From Fodinibius salsisoli (GTDB lineage: Bacteria > Bacteroidota > Rhodothermia > Balneolales > Balneolaceae): 64,000 nt of DNA. The notes below the pieces were generated by a model, which did no database searches, was not told the DNA's origin, and was given only the letters and a program-made list of their open reading frames with translations. Location: assembly GCF_026229185.1 (NCBI RefSeq), contig NZ_JAGGJA010000016.1, forward strand, positions 1-64,000. Direction: 5' to 3'. Numbering within the stretch: position 1 is the stretch's first letter; every line of letters starts with the position of its first letter. Shown here in pieces: positions 46,472 to 55,002 of the stretch. The translations under genes and the position numbers were made by a program.

Positions 46472-47428
46472 ATGTTTTTAGATATGGATAATCAGCTGTC
46501 ATTACAGCAACCGTCCGTTGCCCAAGAAGTGTTACAAGGCATGCAGCAGAAGCAGAAACAGCTGCCGGCCAAGCTTTTTTATGATGAGAAAGGGTCAACG
46601 CTATTTGAGCAGATTACGGGTCTGGAGGAATATTACCTCACGAGGACAGAGCGAGCTATTCTCCGGTCCAATATTGAAGAAATTGTTGACCATGTAGCAC
46701 CCGGATCTACCCTTATTGAGCTGGGCAGTGGAAGTAGCCGTAAGACGCGCTCCTTGCTTGAAAGCCTGCCGTCACTCAACGCCTATGTACCCGTTGATAT
46801 ATCAGAAGCTTACTTATTAAAAGTGGTTAGTCAGCTACGGGTTGAGTATCCAAGGATAAATATTATCCCGGTCTTTGCCGACTATACTCAACCTTTTCAG
46901 GTGCCCCACCTTCAAGAGGAAAATGCTTCGCAGCTCATTTTCTTTCCGGGCTCAACAATCGGTAATTTCCATCCCGGGCAGGCTCAATCATTTTTCGAAA
47001 ACCTGGTGTCGCTCACCGATGGCAAGGCCCAAATGCTAATTGGGGTAGATCTGAAGAAAGACAAAGAGATTTTGGAGGCTGCCTATAATGACACAAAAGG
47101 AATAACGGCAGAGTTTAATAAGAATATGCTGGTGCGTATTAATCGGGAATTGGAAGCTGATTTTGAGATCGACCAGTATGCCCATCGTGCTTTCTTTAAT
47201 GAAACCAAAGGGCGTATCGAAATGCACCTCGTCTCAAAGAAAGAACAGACGGTGAACATTGAGGAAGAACAGTTTAAGTTGGAGGCCGGAGAATCCATCC
47301 ACACCGAAAATTCGTATAAATATTCTCTGGATGAGTTCCGGAAGCTGGTAGATCCTTGGTTTTCAGTCGAGCAGGTGTGGACCGATGACCAACAGCTTTT
47401 TTCATTACAGCTACTGCAGAAGAAATGA
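46472..47428 (+). CDS. egtD: L-histidine N-alpha-methyltransferase EgtD
   Basis: 318 residues starting at the base after the egtB stop (an ATG four codons later is an alternative). PAKLFYDEKGSTLFEQITGLEEYYLTRTE and the SAM-binding IELGSGSSRKTRSLLESL, then FFPGSTIGNFHPGQA, identify the EgtD family. It trimethylates histidine to hercynine with S-adenosylmethionine. The last 70 codons have a second copy 7510 bp downstream (54729-54938), where all of the upstream gene is missing. The downstream neighbour is a 45-residue membrane microprotein, also duplicated. Confidence 0.94.
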   Translation: MFLDMDNQLSLQQPSVAQEVLQGMQQKQKQLPAKLFYDEKGSTLFEQITGLEEYYLTRTERAILRSNIEEIVDHVAPGSTLIELGSGSSRKTRSLLESLPSLNAYVPVDISEAYLLKVVSQLRVEYPRINIIPVFADYTQPFQVPHLQEENASQLIFFPGSTIGNFHPGQAQSFFENLVSLTDGKAQMLIGVDLKKDKEILEAAYNDTKGITAEFNKNMLVRINRELEADFEIDQYAHRAFFNETKGRIEMHLVSKKEQTVNIEEEQFKLEAGESIHTENSYKYSLDEFRKLVDPWFSVEQVWTDDQQLFSLQLLQKK

Positions 47429-47492
47429 TTTCTACTGCTCATCTTTTATTTATTCCAGGATCGGAGTAGTAGTTCAAAAATGATATTATGAA

Positions 47493-47630
47493 ATGGATTT
47501 TTTTCGCCCTGAAAACGATGGATTTAGTCTTTACTCTCCGAAAATGTTTCTTTTCATCTTCGTAGCAGTCCTTATTGTCGGCTCTTTTCTGCTTCAAATG
47601 AGTATGGGGATTTGTCCGGTGCCCCGGTAG
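47493..47630 (+). CDS. 45-residue single-pass membrane microprotein, copy 1
   Basis: A short frame from ATG 47493 to TAG 47630 encodes 45 residues: soluble start MDFFRPENDGFSLYSPKM, one membrane helix (about 18-36, FLFIFVAVLIVGSFLLQM), end SMGICPVPR. A paralog at 55003-55140 shares 34 of 45 residues and conserves the ends FRP, DGFSL, SPKM and MSMGICPVP while many codons differ silently, which argues that this is translated. Located 64 bp after egtD and before the OpuC-like operon. Function unknown; the conserved C-terminal Cys-Pro is notable. Confidence 0.75.
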   Translation: MDFFRPENDGFSLYSPKMFLFIFVAVLIVGSFLLQMSMGICPVPR

Positions 47631-47722
47631 CCCAAATTTGTTGGCAGCCTTTACAAATTATTGTACTATACCCATTGACATTGCCAGCAATATTGTTCTT
47701 ATAATAGTACTAGCCAACCATT

Positions 47723-48721
47723 TTGATTGAACTGCAAAAAGTTTCCAAATATTACGGACAAAAGGCAGCGGTTGTCGATTTATCCTTCAAAATTGAAGAA
47801 GGAGAAATATTTGGACTCATCGGCACCAGCGGATGTGGCAAGACAACCACTTTAAAAATGATCAATCGGCTGGTAACCCCTTCTTCAGGCCATATTTTAA
47901 TTAACGGAGAGGATATAAATAGCCAGCCATCGGAAACGCTCCGTAGGCACATTGGATATGTGATTCAGAATGTGGGGCTTTTTCCACATTATACGGTGCA
48001 GCAAAATATCGCTACGGTACCCAGGCTGTTGCAATGGGATGATCAACGTATCAGTGAGCGTACTCAGCAGCTGTTACGAATGGTGGGCCTGGAACCGGAG
48101 ACGTTTGCCCGCCGCGCACCGGATGAATTGAGCGGGGGACAACAGCAGCGGGTAGGTTTGGCGCGGGCACTGGCCGCAGATCCGCCTATCATCTTGATGG
48201 ATGAGCCGTTTGGGGCCCTGGATCCTATTACCAAGCAGCAGGTCCGTGGTGAAGTCAAACAGCTTTTGAAGAATATCCAAAAGACCATCGTGCTGGTGAC
48301 ACACGATGTGGGAGAAGCTTTTGATATGTGCGATCGCCTCTGCCTGCTCGATCAGGGGAAAGTACAACAGGTTGGTACGCCCAGGGAGCTGTTGTTTAAT
48401 CCCCAAAATGATTTTGTGGATTCGTTCTTTAAATCTAACCGCCTGCAGCTTGAGATGATGAGTATAACTACAGGCGATATCCTGGAAATTCTTCAGTCCT
48501 CAGCCGATACTCCGAGATCCTTTTCGGAGGGGTTCGAGGGAAATGGTCCGCGGGCGGCGGCGAATGACAGCTTTTTTTCGGTATTCCAGGATGCTAAGCC
48601 AGAGGCGCATTCTTATGTGATTTATGACAAAGAAGATCAGCCGGTTGCCTCTGTTACTTCGGAACAATTGCTCTCGGGATTCTACCGGGTGCGCCATAAA
48701 CTGAAAGAAAAACAGGGGTAG
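47723..48721 (+). CDS. glycine betaine/choline-type (OpuC/OsmV) ABC transporter ATP-binding protein
   Basis: 332 residues from a TTG start at 47723. Walker A GTSGCGKTT, Q-loop IGYVIQNVGLFPHYTV, signature LSGGQQQRVGLARAL, Walker B IILMDEPFGALDP and the LVTHDVGEAF switch histidine are intact. The C-terminal 90 residues may be a shortened CBS-like regulatory region (YVIYDKEDQPVASVTSEQL). It powers uptake of quaternary-amine osmoprotectants with the permease encoded 4 bp downstream. Two decayed copies of parts of such a gene occur at 50393-50490 and 55145-55275. Confidence 0.9.
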   Translation: MIELQKVSKYYGQKAAVVDLSFKIEEGEIFGLIGTSGCGKTTTLKMINRLVTPSSGHILINGEDINSQPSETLRRHIGYVIQNVGLFPHYTVQQNIATVPRLLQWDDQRISERTQQLLRMVGLEPETFARRAPDELSGGQQQRVGLARALAADPPIILMDEPFGALDPITKQQVRGEVKQLLKNIQKTIVLVTHDVGEAFDMCDRLCLLDQGKVQQVGTPRELLFNPQNDFVDSFFKSNRLQLEMMSITTGDILEILQSSADTPRSFSEGFEGNGPRAAANDSFFSVFQDAKPEAHSYVIYDKEDQPVASVTSEQLLSGFYRVRHKLKEKQG

Positions 48722-48725
48722 GGAT

Positions 48726-50297
48726 ATGATGGCTGACTTGTGGCATTTTATCCTGAGCAACCAGACTGAGTTATTTGGTCAGACGATTGAGCACCTTGGG
48801 TTGACCTTTATTTCTATTCTGATTGCCGTGATGTTAGGCATCCCCGTTGGACTTCTGGCTACCCGGCATGAGAATATATCCGGTCCGGTGCTGGGGGCGG
48901 TGGGGGTAATTCAAACGATACCGAGTATTGCCCTGCTGGGATTTATGCTGCCCCTGCTGGGGATTGGCCCGCTGCCTGCTATTGCTGCTCTTTTCCTTTA
49001 TGCCTTACTGCCGATCGTCCGGAATACCTATTCCGGCATTAAAGAAGTGGATTCGTCCGTCATTGAATCGGCCCGGGGGATGGGCATGACCGATGGACAA
49101 ATTTTACGAAAGGTACAGCTACCGCTGGCCACCCCCGTCATTTTTGCGGGCATCCGGACGGCTACGGTGATCAATGTAGGCGTTGCTACGCTCTGTGCGC
49201 TAATCGGGGCCGGGGGGCTCGGCGAGTTCATTTTTCGGGGCATATCGCTCAACAATTCTGTTATGATTATGGCGGGAGCACTGCCGGCGGCCCTGCTGGC
49301 CCTCGCTTTCGATTTTATCCTGGGATTCCTGGAGCGCAAGGCCTCCACATTGTTAAAACCACTGAGCTATGGATTGGCAGTAGTCATGATTTTTGTATCC
49401 ATCTATGCTATTGCAACAACATTTAACGTTGACACCTTTAAAGCGGGTATCCCACCGGAATTTCTGGAACGGGCCGATGGCTACCAGGGATTGAAGGAAG
49501 GGTATGAGCTGGCCGATATGCCGATTGTGGAGATGAACGCAGCCCTGACCTACCAGGCTCTGAGTAATGGAAAGGTGGATGTGATTGTGGGCTATTCCAC
49601 GGATGGGCGCATAGAAGCTTTCGATCTGAAGGTGCTGGAAGATGACCGTGAGTACTTTCCGCCCTATGAGGCCGCCCCGATCGTGAAGCGGGACTTTATG
49701 CAAGAGAATCCTGAAGTTATAGAAGCCGTCAGTAAGCTGGCAGAAAAAATCACTACGCGGCAAATGATCAGCCTGAATAGTGCGGTGGATCAGGGGCAGC
49801 AGGCTGAAGCCGAGGTTGCCAAAGCATTTCTGGATAGCCTGGGTTTTAAAACAGATATCGATCGGCAGGGAACACCGGATTTGCTGATCGGCGGAAAGCT
49901 GCAGACCGAACAGTTTCTCTTGGCTCATATGTATCAGATGCTGATTGAAAACTATACCGCTCTGGACGTCGGGCTTCGTACCGGTTTGGCAGGCACCCAG
50001 ATCGTATTTAAGGCATTGCTGAACGACGAAATACAGCTCTACCCCGAATATACGGGCACCGGCCTGCACGTACTCCTGGATGCAGAGCAGGACGTCGTAG
50101 ATAGCCTGAGCAATAATGCGGAGGCGGTATATCATTATGTACAGGAGCAATCAAAGCAACGGTTTGACTTGCAGTGGCTAAAGCCGATCGGTTTTGAAAA
50201 CAGCTACGCCCTGATTATGCGAAAAAAACAGGCTGGCGAACGGGGTATTGAGTCGATCAGTGATCTGTCAGAATATCTTCAGAATTCTGACTACTGA
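48726..50297 (+). CDS. OpuC-like permease fused to a substrate-binding domain in circularly permuted order
   Basis: 523 residues. Residues 1-235 are a BPD-type permease (SVIESARGMGMTDGQILRKVQLPLATPVIFAGIRTATV is the EAA loop), with about six helices, the last near 214-232. The rest is an OsmF/OpuCC-type betaine-binding domain, but its halves are swapped: the normally C-terminal half comes first (about 238-375; EFLERADGYQGL, GYSTDGRIEAFDLKVLEDD, FPPYEAAPIV) and the normally N-terminal half last (about 384-523; DLLIGGKLQTEQFLLA, VGLRTGLAGTQIVFKALL, LYPEYTGTGL, SDLSEYLQ). No residues appear lost, so a folded domain is plausible. It imports osmoprotectants with the ATPase just upstream. Confident on function, less on the precise ligand. 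Confidence 0.88.
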   Translation: MMADLWHFILSNQTELFGQTIEHLGLTFISILIAVMLGIPVGLLATRHENISGPVLGAVGVIQTIPSIALLGFMLPLLGIGPLPAIAALFLYALLPIVRNTYSGIKEVDSSVIESARGMGMTDGQILRKVQLPLATPVIFAGIRTATVINVGVATLCALIGAGGLGEFIFRGISLNNSVMIMAGALPAALLALAFDFILGFLERKASTLLKPLSYGLAVVMIFVSIYAIATTFNVDTFKAGIPPEFLERADGYQGLKEGYELADMPIVEMNAALTYQALSNGKVDVIVGYSTDGRIEAFDLKVLEDDREYFPPYEAAPIVKRDFMQENPEVIEAVSKLAEKITTRQMISLNSAVDQGQQAEAEVAKAFLDSLGFKTDIDRQGTPDLLIGGKLQTEQFLLAHMYQMLIENYTALDVGLRTGLAGTQIVFKALLNDEIQLYPEYTGTGLHVLLDAEQDVVDSLSNNAEAVYHYVQEQSKQRFDLQWLKPIGFENSYALIMRKKQAGERGIESISDLSEYLQNSDY

Positions 50298-50631
50298 ATA
50301 CAGCTTTTTCAAATAATCACGCATATTACATCCGTCATCTCTTCAAAGTAGAATTGTAATTTTTGATCGGATTGTCGTAGTATATCAGGCAAGGAGAAAC
50401 GTTTGGGCCGCCCGGTACCGGCGGATGTGATAAAACGACGACGCTCTAAATGTTTAATCGCCTAAATGAACCTGCATCGTCGGTTAGTAGCCGCACGTGG
50501 AGCATTTTCAAGTGTGGGTTACTGATCCAAACTTTCCCCGGAAAATGTGTCCCGGGAGGTAGAGTTGTAATATCTGTTAGATAACACTTGCCAGAGTTTG
50601 ATACACCAAAAACAAAACTTAAGAACGAAAA
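50298..50631. other. intergenic region holding a decayed ABC ATPase fragment
   Basis: Apart from the ATPase remnant at 50393-50490, only AT-rich sequence is visible. The TPR gene downstream begins with TTG at 50632 and has no strong ribosome site. Confidence 0.5.
50393..50490 (+). pseudogene. decayed fragment of an OpuC-like ABC ATPase (Walker A region)
   Basis: Translation from 50393 reads GETFGPPGTGGCDKTTTL, a stop, then MFNRLNEPASSV, matching GEIFGLIGTSGCGKTTTLKM and INRLVTPSS of the intact ATPase at 47723. The in-frame TAA after TTTL and the Gly-to-Asp change in Walker A show loss of function. Only about 30 codons align. Confidence 0.75.
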
Positions 50632-53157
50632 TTGAAATCATCAGATAAAGAGCAACAAAGCGATAGGTCAAAAACGCTTCAGGAGATAGAAAAGCAAATT
50701 AAAAGCATTGATTTTGACCGGGATACCGGTCAGTTTGTGACGCTTTTGGGCCGATACCGACAGATAAGTAGGGAAATAAACCTGGCACAGGAAGGACAAA
50801 AGCCTCCGTTGAAGCAAGCTGTCGAAAGACACGAAGGGAAAGATATACAAACGCCCGGCCAGCTTGTTGCCCGTTTTACGGAAATTTACCAACAGCTTGA
50901 AACGCGGTATGATTTATCATACTGGAAATCGGCCATCAAAAATGCCCGGGAAAATACCACAAGCCAACCGGGAGCCTATTGCATGCCCATTATCGAATTT
51001 TTATCGGGGCATTCGTTACTTAAGTCAGAGGTTTTCGCACTGCTAAAACGGTCTTTCCCGTTTGTAGCTTTGTTTCGGTCTCCGGAGTGGGAAGACCTGA
51101 AAGCCAATAATGAAAAGAATTACCCTTTTCTGGAAAGCATCGTTGATCGGGGAAATTTTGAACTCGACCTGTTAATAGATGCGATACCCATCTACCAATA
51201 TGAACCCCAGAAATTAGATTTTATTCTTCCCACCATTTTACATGCTACCGGCTTACAAAGAAATGGCCGGAACAAGGAGGCTTTTCAGGCCATCGCTCAA
51301 ATAGAGCCGGAAAATATGCCGCTGGTGGGTTGGCAGCGTTTGCTCCAGATCCTTTATCAATCGGCTGTTTTGCAGGAAAACGAGAAAGCAAAAGAACTCT
51401 TCGTTACAACCATGGGTGATGCCGTGCAGCGTTTTCCCAATGATGAAGAGCTGCTGTACCTGCAAAGGGCCTTTCTTTTTGAGACACGCCCCGCAGTTGA
51501 AAACAAAGCGGATTTAATCTCGATGATAAAAGAACACCCGCTTCAACTTAAATTGCTCTTCCTCCTGGGAAAATGTTGTCTGGACCTGAAGGAGTTCAAC
51601 GCGGGCCACGTCATTTTTAAAAAACTCTCGGAAATCAACCCAACCAACCTGGAATATGCTGCTTATGTCACCCTCTCATTGAACGGCATCTTGAGCCGGT
51701 CGGTAAAGGGGCATGCCAAAGAAGAAGGGCCAAAAGCATATTACAAACGTATGTTACAGCAATTGGAATTGGACATCTTTGATCTGGTAGAAGTCCCGAA
51801 AGAGCACATTGATGATCCGGATATTAAAGCTCTGAAGATATATGCCCATTCAGCTTCCCGTGCGCAATACAATGGTAGCCATGAACCCGGCGATCTGCCC
51901 GAGACCTTGCACAATGCTCTAAGTCTGGCTACCAACAAAGAGGTCAGAGTGTTTCTTATCGATAAGCTGATGGTACACTACCCGAACTTAGACGATCTTC
52001 TGGAGGCCAAAGAAATGGTTCTTCGCTTCTACAAAGAGTTTCCCGACGCCCACCCTACCGTTTTTGCTATGGCAGGCATTTACATGGCTGAAAACAATTA
52101 TGAGCAGGCTTTGTCTTTTTACGAAAAAGCAAGGGATTTAAATCCCCAAAACATCTACGCCTGTCAGGGGGTAGCCAGGGCAGCTTTGCATTTACAGCAG
52201 TATGATAAATCCATAGAAGCCAGCCGTATTTTTCAACACGAACGAAGGTATGACCGGGCTGGTTTCTACTGCATGGGTAAGAGCTATTTTGACATGGGCG
52301 AATATGACAAGGCCTACACAAATTTTAAATGGATGGTACAGCTAATCAGGCCCCAGCCCAGTGCCCACGACCAGTATGTGTTTATGGCATCTCTCGGCAA
52401 GCATGTGGCTCAATTAGATAAAAAAGCGCAGAAGTCGCTTTTCTGGAAAAGGGAAATAGAGGAAGCTTTACAGCTTTTCGATTCCCTGAAGAAAGAAGGG
52501 CTTGGAGACTCTAAGCAGGGCCGGTGGGCAGTTTTTCATGCCGCCAAGCTTTGTGAGCACATCGCGAAATTTGAAAAAGGTCTGGAATACCTCAACTTGG
52601 TTATAGATATGTGGCGTTCGGCAGGAATTTACAACCTGGGTGATGCAGCGACACTGAAAACCCGCTTTCTGATGATGTTACTACGCATGGATGAGGCCAA
52701 AGATTTCTTGCAAAATTACATAAGCTATCTGGAACGCGAGCAAATCGACCAAGAATATCTCAAGACCTGCCAATCGCTTATGGCAGAATTAGAGCAACAA
52801 TATGTTGAAGAAGACGATGAATACATGAAAGAATTGCGGGCACTGGTGCTGAACGCGGCAACAGAACCCCATAGATGGCGACCGGAATTTGTAGAACTAA
52901 TGCGAAAAGCCATGATGGCACAGGCACATCCCCAAATGGTTTTTATTGGAGAACGTTATTTTCAGCAATACGGGACGCAACCCGATGAAGACGATATCTT
53001 TATGTCGTTTTGGACGGCTAAAGCCTACAAGGAATTCGAACGATGGGAAAATGCGAAACCTCATTTCCAAAACTGCCTGGATTTAGGAGCCTATTATCCG
53101 AAGAAGTATTACAACCTTATCACCATGGCCGGCAATTATCTTCGTAATAATGCTTAA
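50632..53157 (+). CDS. large TPR-repeat protein of unknown function
   Basis: 841 residues from a TTG at 50632, with no earlier ATG that fits. The protein is soluble and almost entirely helical. Clear tetratricopeptide repeats occur near 475-600 (YMAENNYEQALSFYEKARDLNPQN, HLQQYDKSIEASRIFQ, DMGEYDKAYTNFKWMV); the rest looks like diverged helical repeats. No signal peptide. A DUF1266 gene follows 11 bp later, so the two form a unit. TPR + DUF1266 pairs suggest a scaffold plus effector or partner, but no function is established. The gene sits inside the segment bracketed by the egtD-microprotein duplication. Confidence 0.78.
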   Translation: MKSSDKEQQSDRSKTLQEIEKQIKSIDFDRDTGQFVTLLGRYRQISREINLAQEGQKPPLKQAVERHEGKDIQTPGQLVARFTEIYQQLETRYDLSYWKSAIKNARENTTSQPGAYCMPIIEFLSGHSLLKSEVFALLKRSFPFVALFRSPEWEDLKANNEKNYPFLESIVDRGNFELDLLIDAIPIYQYEPQKLDFILPTILHATGLQRNGRNKEAFQAIAQIEPENMPLVGWQRLLQILYQSAVLQENEKAKELFVTTMGDAVQRFPNDEELLYLQRAFLFETRPAVENKADLISMIKEHPLQLKLLFLLGKCCLDLKEFNAGHVIFKKLSEINPTNLEYAAYVTLSLNGILSRSVKGHAKEEGPKAYYKRMLQQLELDIFDLVEVPKEHIDDPDIKALKIYAHSASRAQYNGSHEPGDLPETLHNALSLATNKEVRVFLIDKLMVHYPNLDDLLEAKEMVLRFYKEFPDAHPTVFAMAGIYMAENNYEQALSFYEKARDLNPQNIYACQGVARAALHLQQYDKSIEASRIFQHERRYDRAGFYCMGKSYFDMGEYDKAYTNFKWMVQLIRPQPSAHDQYVFMASLGKHVAQLDKKAQKSLFWKREIEEALQLFDSLKKEGLGDSKQGRWAVFHAAKLCEHIAKFEKGLEYLNLVIDMWRSAGIYNLGDAATLKTRFLMMLLRMDEAKDFLQNYISYLEREQIDQEYLKTCQSLMAELEQQYVEEDDEYMKELRALVLNAATEPHRWRPEFVELMRKAMMAQAHPQMVFIGERYFQQYGTQPDEDDIFMSFWTAKAYKEFERWENAKPHFQNCLDLGAYYPKKYYNLITMAGNYLRNNA

Positions 53158-53168
53158 ACAGGAGAAAT

Positions 53169-53837
53169 ATGAATCAATTTAAATACGAAAACCCCGACCA
53201 ACTGAGCCAGAAACAATTGTGGTTGCTGGCCACTTCCGCCATGTTGGCCCAGCTTAATAACCAACGCCACGACACCCTGATGCCGAAAGGAGATTATACA
53301 CATCCCGAACTGGTAGAAAACATCCGGCATGTGCTTACCCGCGACTGGGAAATCAACAACCTGGCGGATTTGAGCGATACGATCAAAACACTGAACGAAA
53401 AAAAGTCTTTCACAGGCGAACTAAATACCTGGGAAGTACTCAGTGGAGAAGAACTGAAAATAGCCGCTACTAAAAAAGACCAGCTGGGCGATTATAGCCA
53501 TGTTATGGATATGGTACATAACTACCGGGATAGTCTGCCGGGTGGCGACATGGCCTGGCACTACGGCCGCTGTTCGTGGTTGATCCGGATGTCGGCATTC
53601 CTGAAATACATAACGGAAGAAGAAGCCTGGGCGCTGCTGGAAGACAACGGCCGGCGCATTAAAACCGTTTTTTCGTCGTGGGCAGAATTCGGGCTTTCTT
53701 ATATGGTGGGAGCCCAGTATTGGAGAAGAAATACCTATACACCGGAAGCCGTGAGGCGATATACCAAGCATTTTCAGTTTTTGATCACTAATAAAGAGTC
53801 TCCATGGACGCATGTTTCATGGGGGATAGAGTTGTAA
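53169..53837 (+). CDS. DUF1266 domain protein
   Basis: 222 residues with AGGAG-like GGAGAAAT just upstream of ATG 53169. The C-terminal half shows the DUF1266 pattern: AWHYGRCSWLIRMSAFLKYITEEEAWALLEDNGRRIKTVFSSWAEF, then GAQYWRR. Proteins with this domain are cytoplasmic and of unknown function; some occur with polymorphic toxins or TPR partners. Translationally linked to the TPR gene (11 bp gap). The last 20 residues (ITNKESPWTHVSWGIEL) end cleanly. Confidence 0.85.
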   Translation: MNQFKYENPDQLSQKQLWLLATSAMLAQLNNQRHDTLMPKGDYTHPELVENIRHVLTRDWEINNLADLSDTIKTLNEKKSFTGELNTWEVLSGEELKIAATKKDQLGDYSHVMDMVHNYRDSLPGGDMAWHYGRCSWLIRMSAFLKYITEEEAWALLEDNGRRIKTVFSSWAEFGLSYMVGAQYWRRNTYTPEAVRRYTKHFQFLITNKESPWTHVSWGIEL

Positions 53838-54015
53838 GAGTGATTGAATTAACATTATAGGATGCAATTTCGCTGCAGCAACCCAATGGGGTGGGCGGCA
53901 CACGCCTATGAGCTGGAGCAGCACTACAGGGCTCGCAGAAATGCCTACTGAAGAAGAGGAACCTGGCTTGGGCAATCTCCTGCTTAAAGAGTAAGAAAAG
54001 AGGAATAGCCGCTCG
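53838..54015 (+). other. short spacer with possible remnant coding sequence
   Basis: A frame from ATG 53862 reads MQFRCSNPMGWAAHAYELEQ, then nine residues to a stop; GWAAH...E...R..Y loosely recalls a citrate synthase C-terminus. The resemblance is short and may be chance. No intact gene. Confidence 0.25.
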
Positions 54016-54747
54016 CTATGGAAGCCGGATTACCCGCTCAACGCCGCCCTCGCTGTGTTCGCAATAACGGGGAAATTTGTAGCCGTCATCCCGTTCTGTG
54101 CAAAAGGTAAAGTGGTAGAGTGTCGACCGGTCCACCACCATGTAGGTCTTAAAGGAGCGGTCGCCGAACGCCATTTTCAGGCGATTGCCCAGCTTTTCCA
54201 CAAAGGCATCACAGAGGGTGGGCAGCAAGTCACCTTCGGAAAAGTTAACACCCTTGAAATAACCATATAACCGGTCGAGCTCCTCATAGTGGGCGGAGGA
54301 TTTAAGCAGCTCCATAAGCTTGAACCGGTTGGCCAGAGCCTCGCTTTCCGAATCGCCTAGCAGCGGATAGTCATAGGTTCTTTTGACAAAGACGCCCCCG
54401 TCCATCTCCATAAATTCCGGTTTGAACTGTTCGATCAGCTCCGCAAAGTCATCGATAGTCAAGTTGGTGGTCGGTGGATTTTCGCGCTCCTGCTCAAGCT
54501 TTTCCTCCCATCGATCACTGGCAAGTGCAGAGGCCTCCATCGCACGGGTGCTCTCTTGCTCTACCCGCTTCCAGGCTTCCTTCCCGTTGATGAACTTGAT
54601 ATCATCCAGGATGATCTCTTCATCTATGTCGCCTGCACTAAGCGAAATCACACAGGTGGAGTCCTCCAGAAATGTCTGGATCACGGGCGTTTTGCGTACT
54701 TTCTTAAGGGCCGTCCGGACGGCGTAGCGAAATGCACCTCGTCTCAA
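54016..54747 (-). CDS. hypothetical protein, 5' end probably truncated at a rearrangement junction
   Basis: 243 residues, soluble, with no family recognised. It holds an acidic middle segment (ERENPPTTNLTIDDFAELIEQ) and a C-terminal beta-like part (YMVVDRSTLYHFTFC). The only start in frame is a TTG at 54747 lying within the duplicated egtD fragment on the opposite strand, so the first six residues (MRRGAF) are antisense egtD sequence. The native 5' end was therefore probably lost when the egtD fragment was joined near 54720-54728. It may be a non-functional remnant. Confidence 0.5.
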   Translation of the reverse strand: MRRGAFRYAVRTALKKVRKTPVIQTFLEDSTCVISLSAGDIDEEIILDDIKFINGKEAWKRVEQESTRAMEASALASDRWEEKLEQERENPPTTNLTIDDFAELIEQFKPEFMEMDGGVFVKRTYDYPLLGDSESEALANRFKLMELLKSSAHYEELDRLYGYFKGVNFSEGDLLPTLCDAFVEKLGNRLKMAFGDRSFKTYMVVDRSTLYHFTFCTERDDGYKFPRYCEHSEGGVERVIRLP

Positions 54748-54938
54748 AGAAAGAACAGACGGTGAACATTGAGGAAGAACAGTTTAAGTTGGAGGCCGGA
54801 GAATCCATCCACACCGAAAATTCGTATAAGTATTCTCTGGATGAGTTCCGGAAGCTGGTAGATAACTGGTTTTCAGTCGAGCAGGTATGGACCGATGACC
54901 AACAGCTGTTTTTACTTCAGCTTCTGCAGAAAAAATGA
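54729..54938 (+). pseudogene. duplicated 3' fragment of egtD
   Basis: Codes for the last 69 or so residues of EgtD (MHLVSKKEQTVNIEEEQF ... DDQQLFLLQLLQKK) without the rest of the gene. Compared with 47219-47428 at a constant offset of 7510 bp, a hand alignment finds about 11 mismatches in 208 positions, all but one in the last 80 bases. No start or SAM-binding region remains, so no active enzyme can be made. It is followed at the same spacing by a copy of the microprotein gene. Confidence 0.9.
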
Positions 54939-55002
54939 TTTCTACTTGTCATCCCGGATGTACTTCAGGGTAGAAACAATAATTTAAACAAAGAAATACG
55001 CC

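Noticed and set aside
53862..53950. Citrate-synthase-like C-terminus (GWAAH...E...R..Y)
   Set aside because: Match is under 25 residues with several mismatches, and no upstream domain; could be chance.
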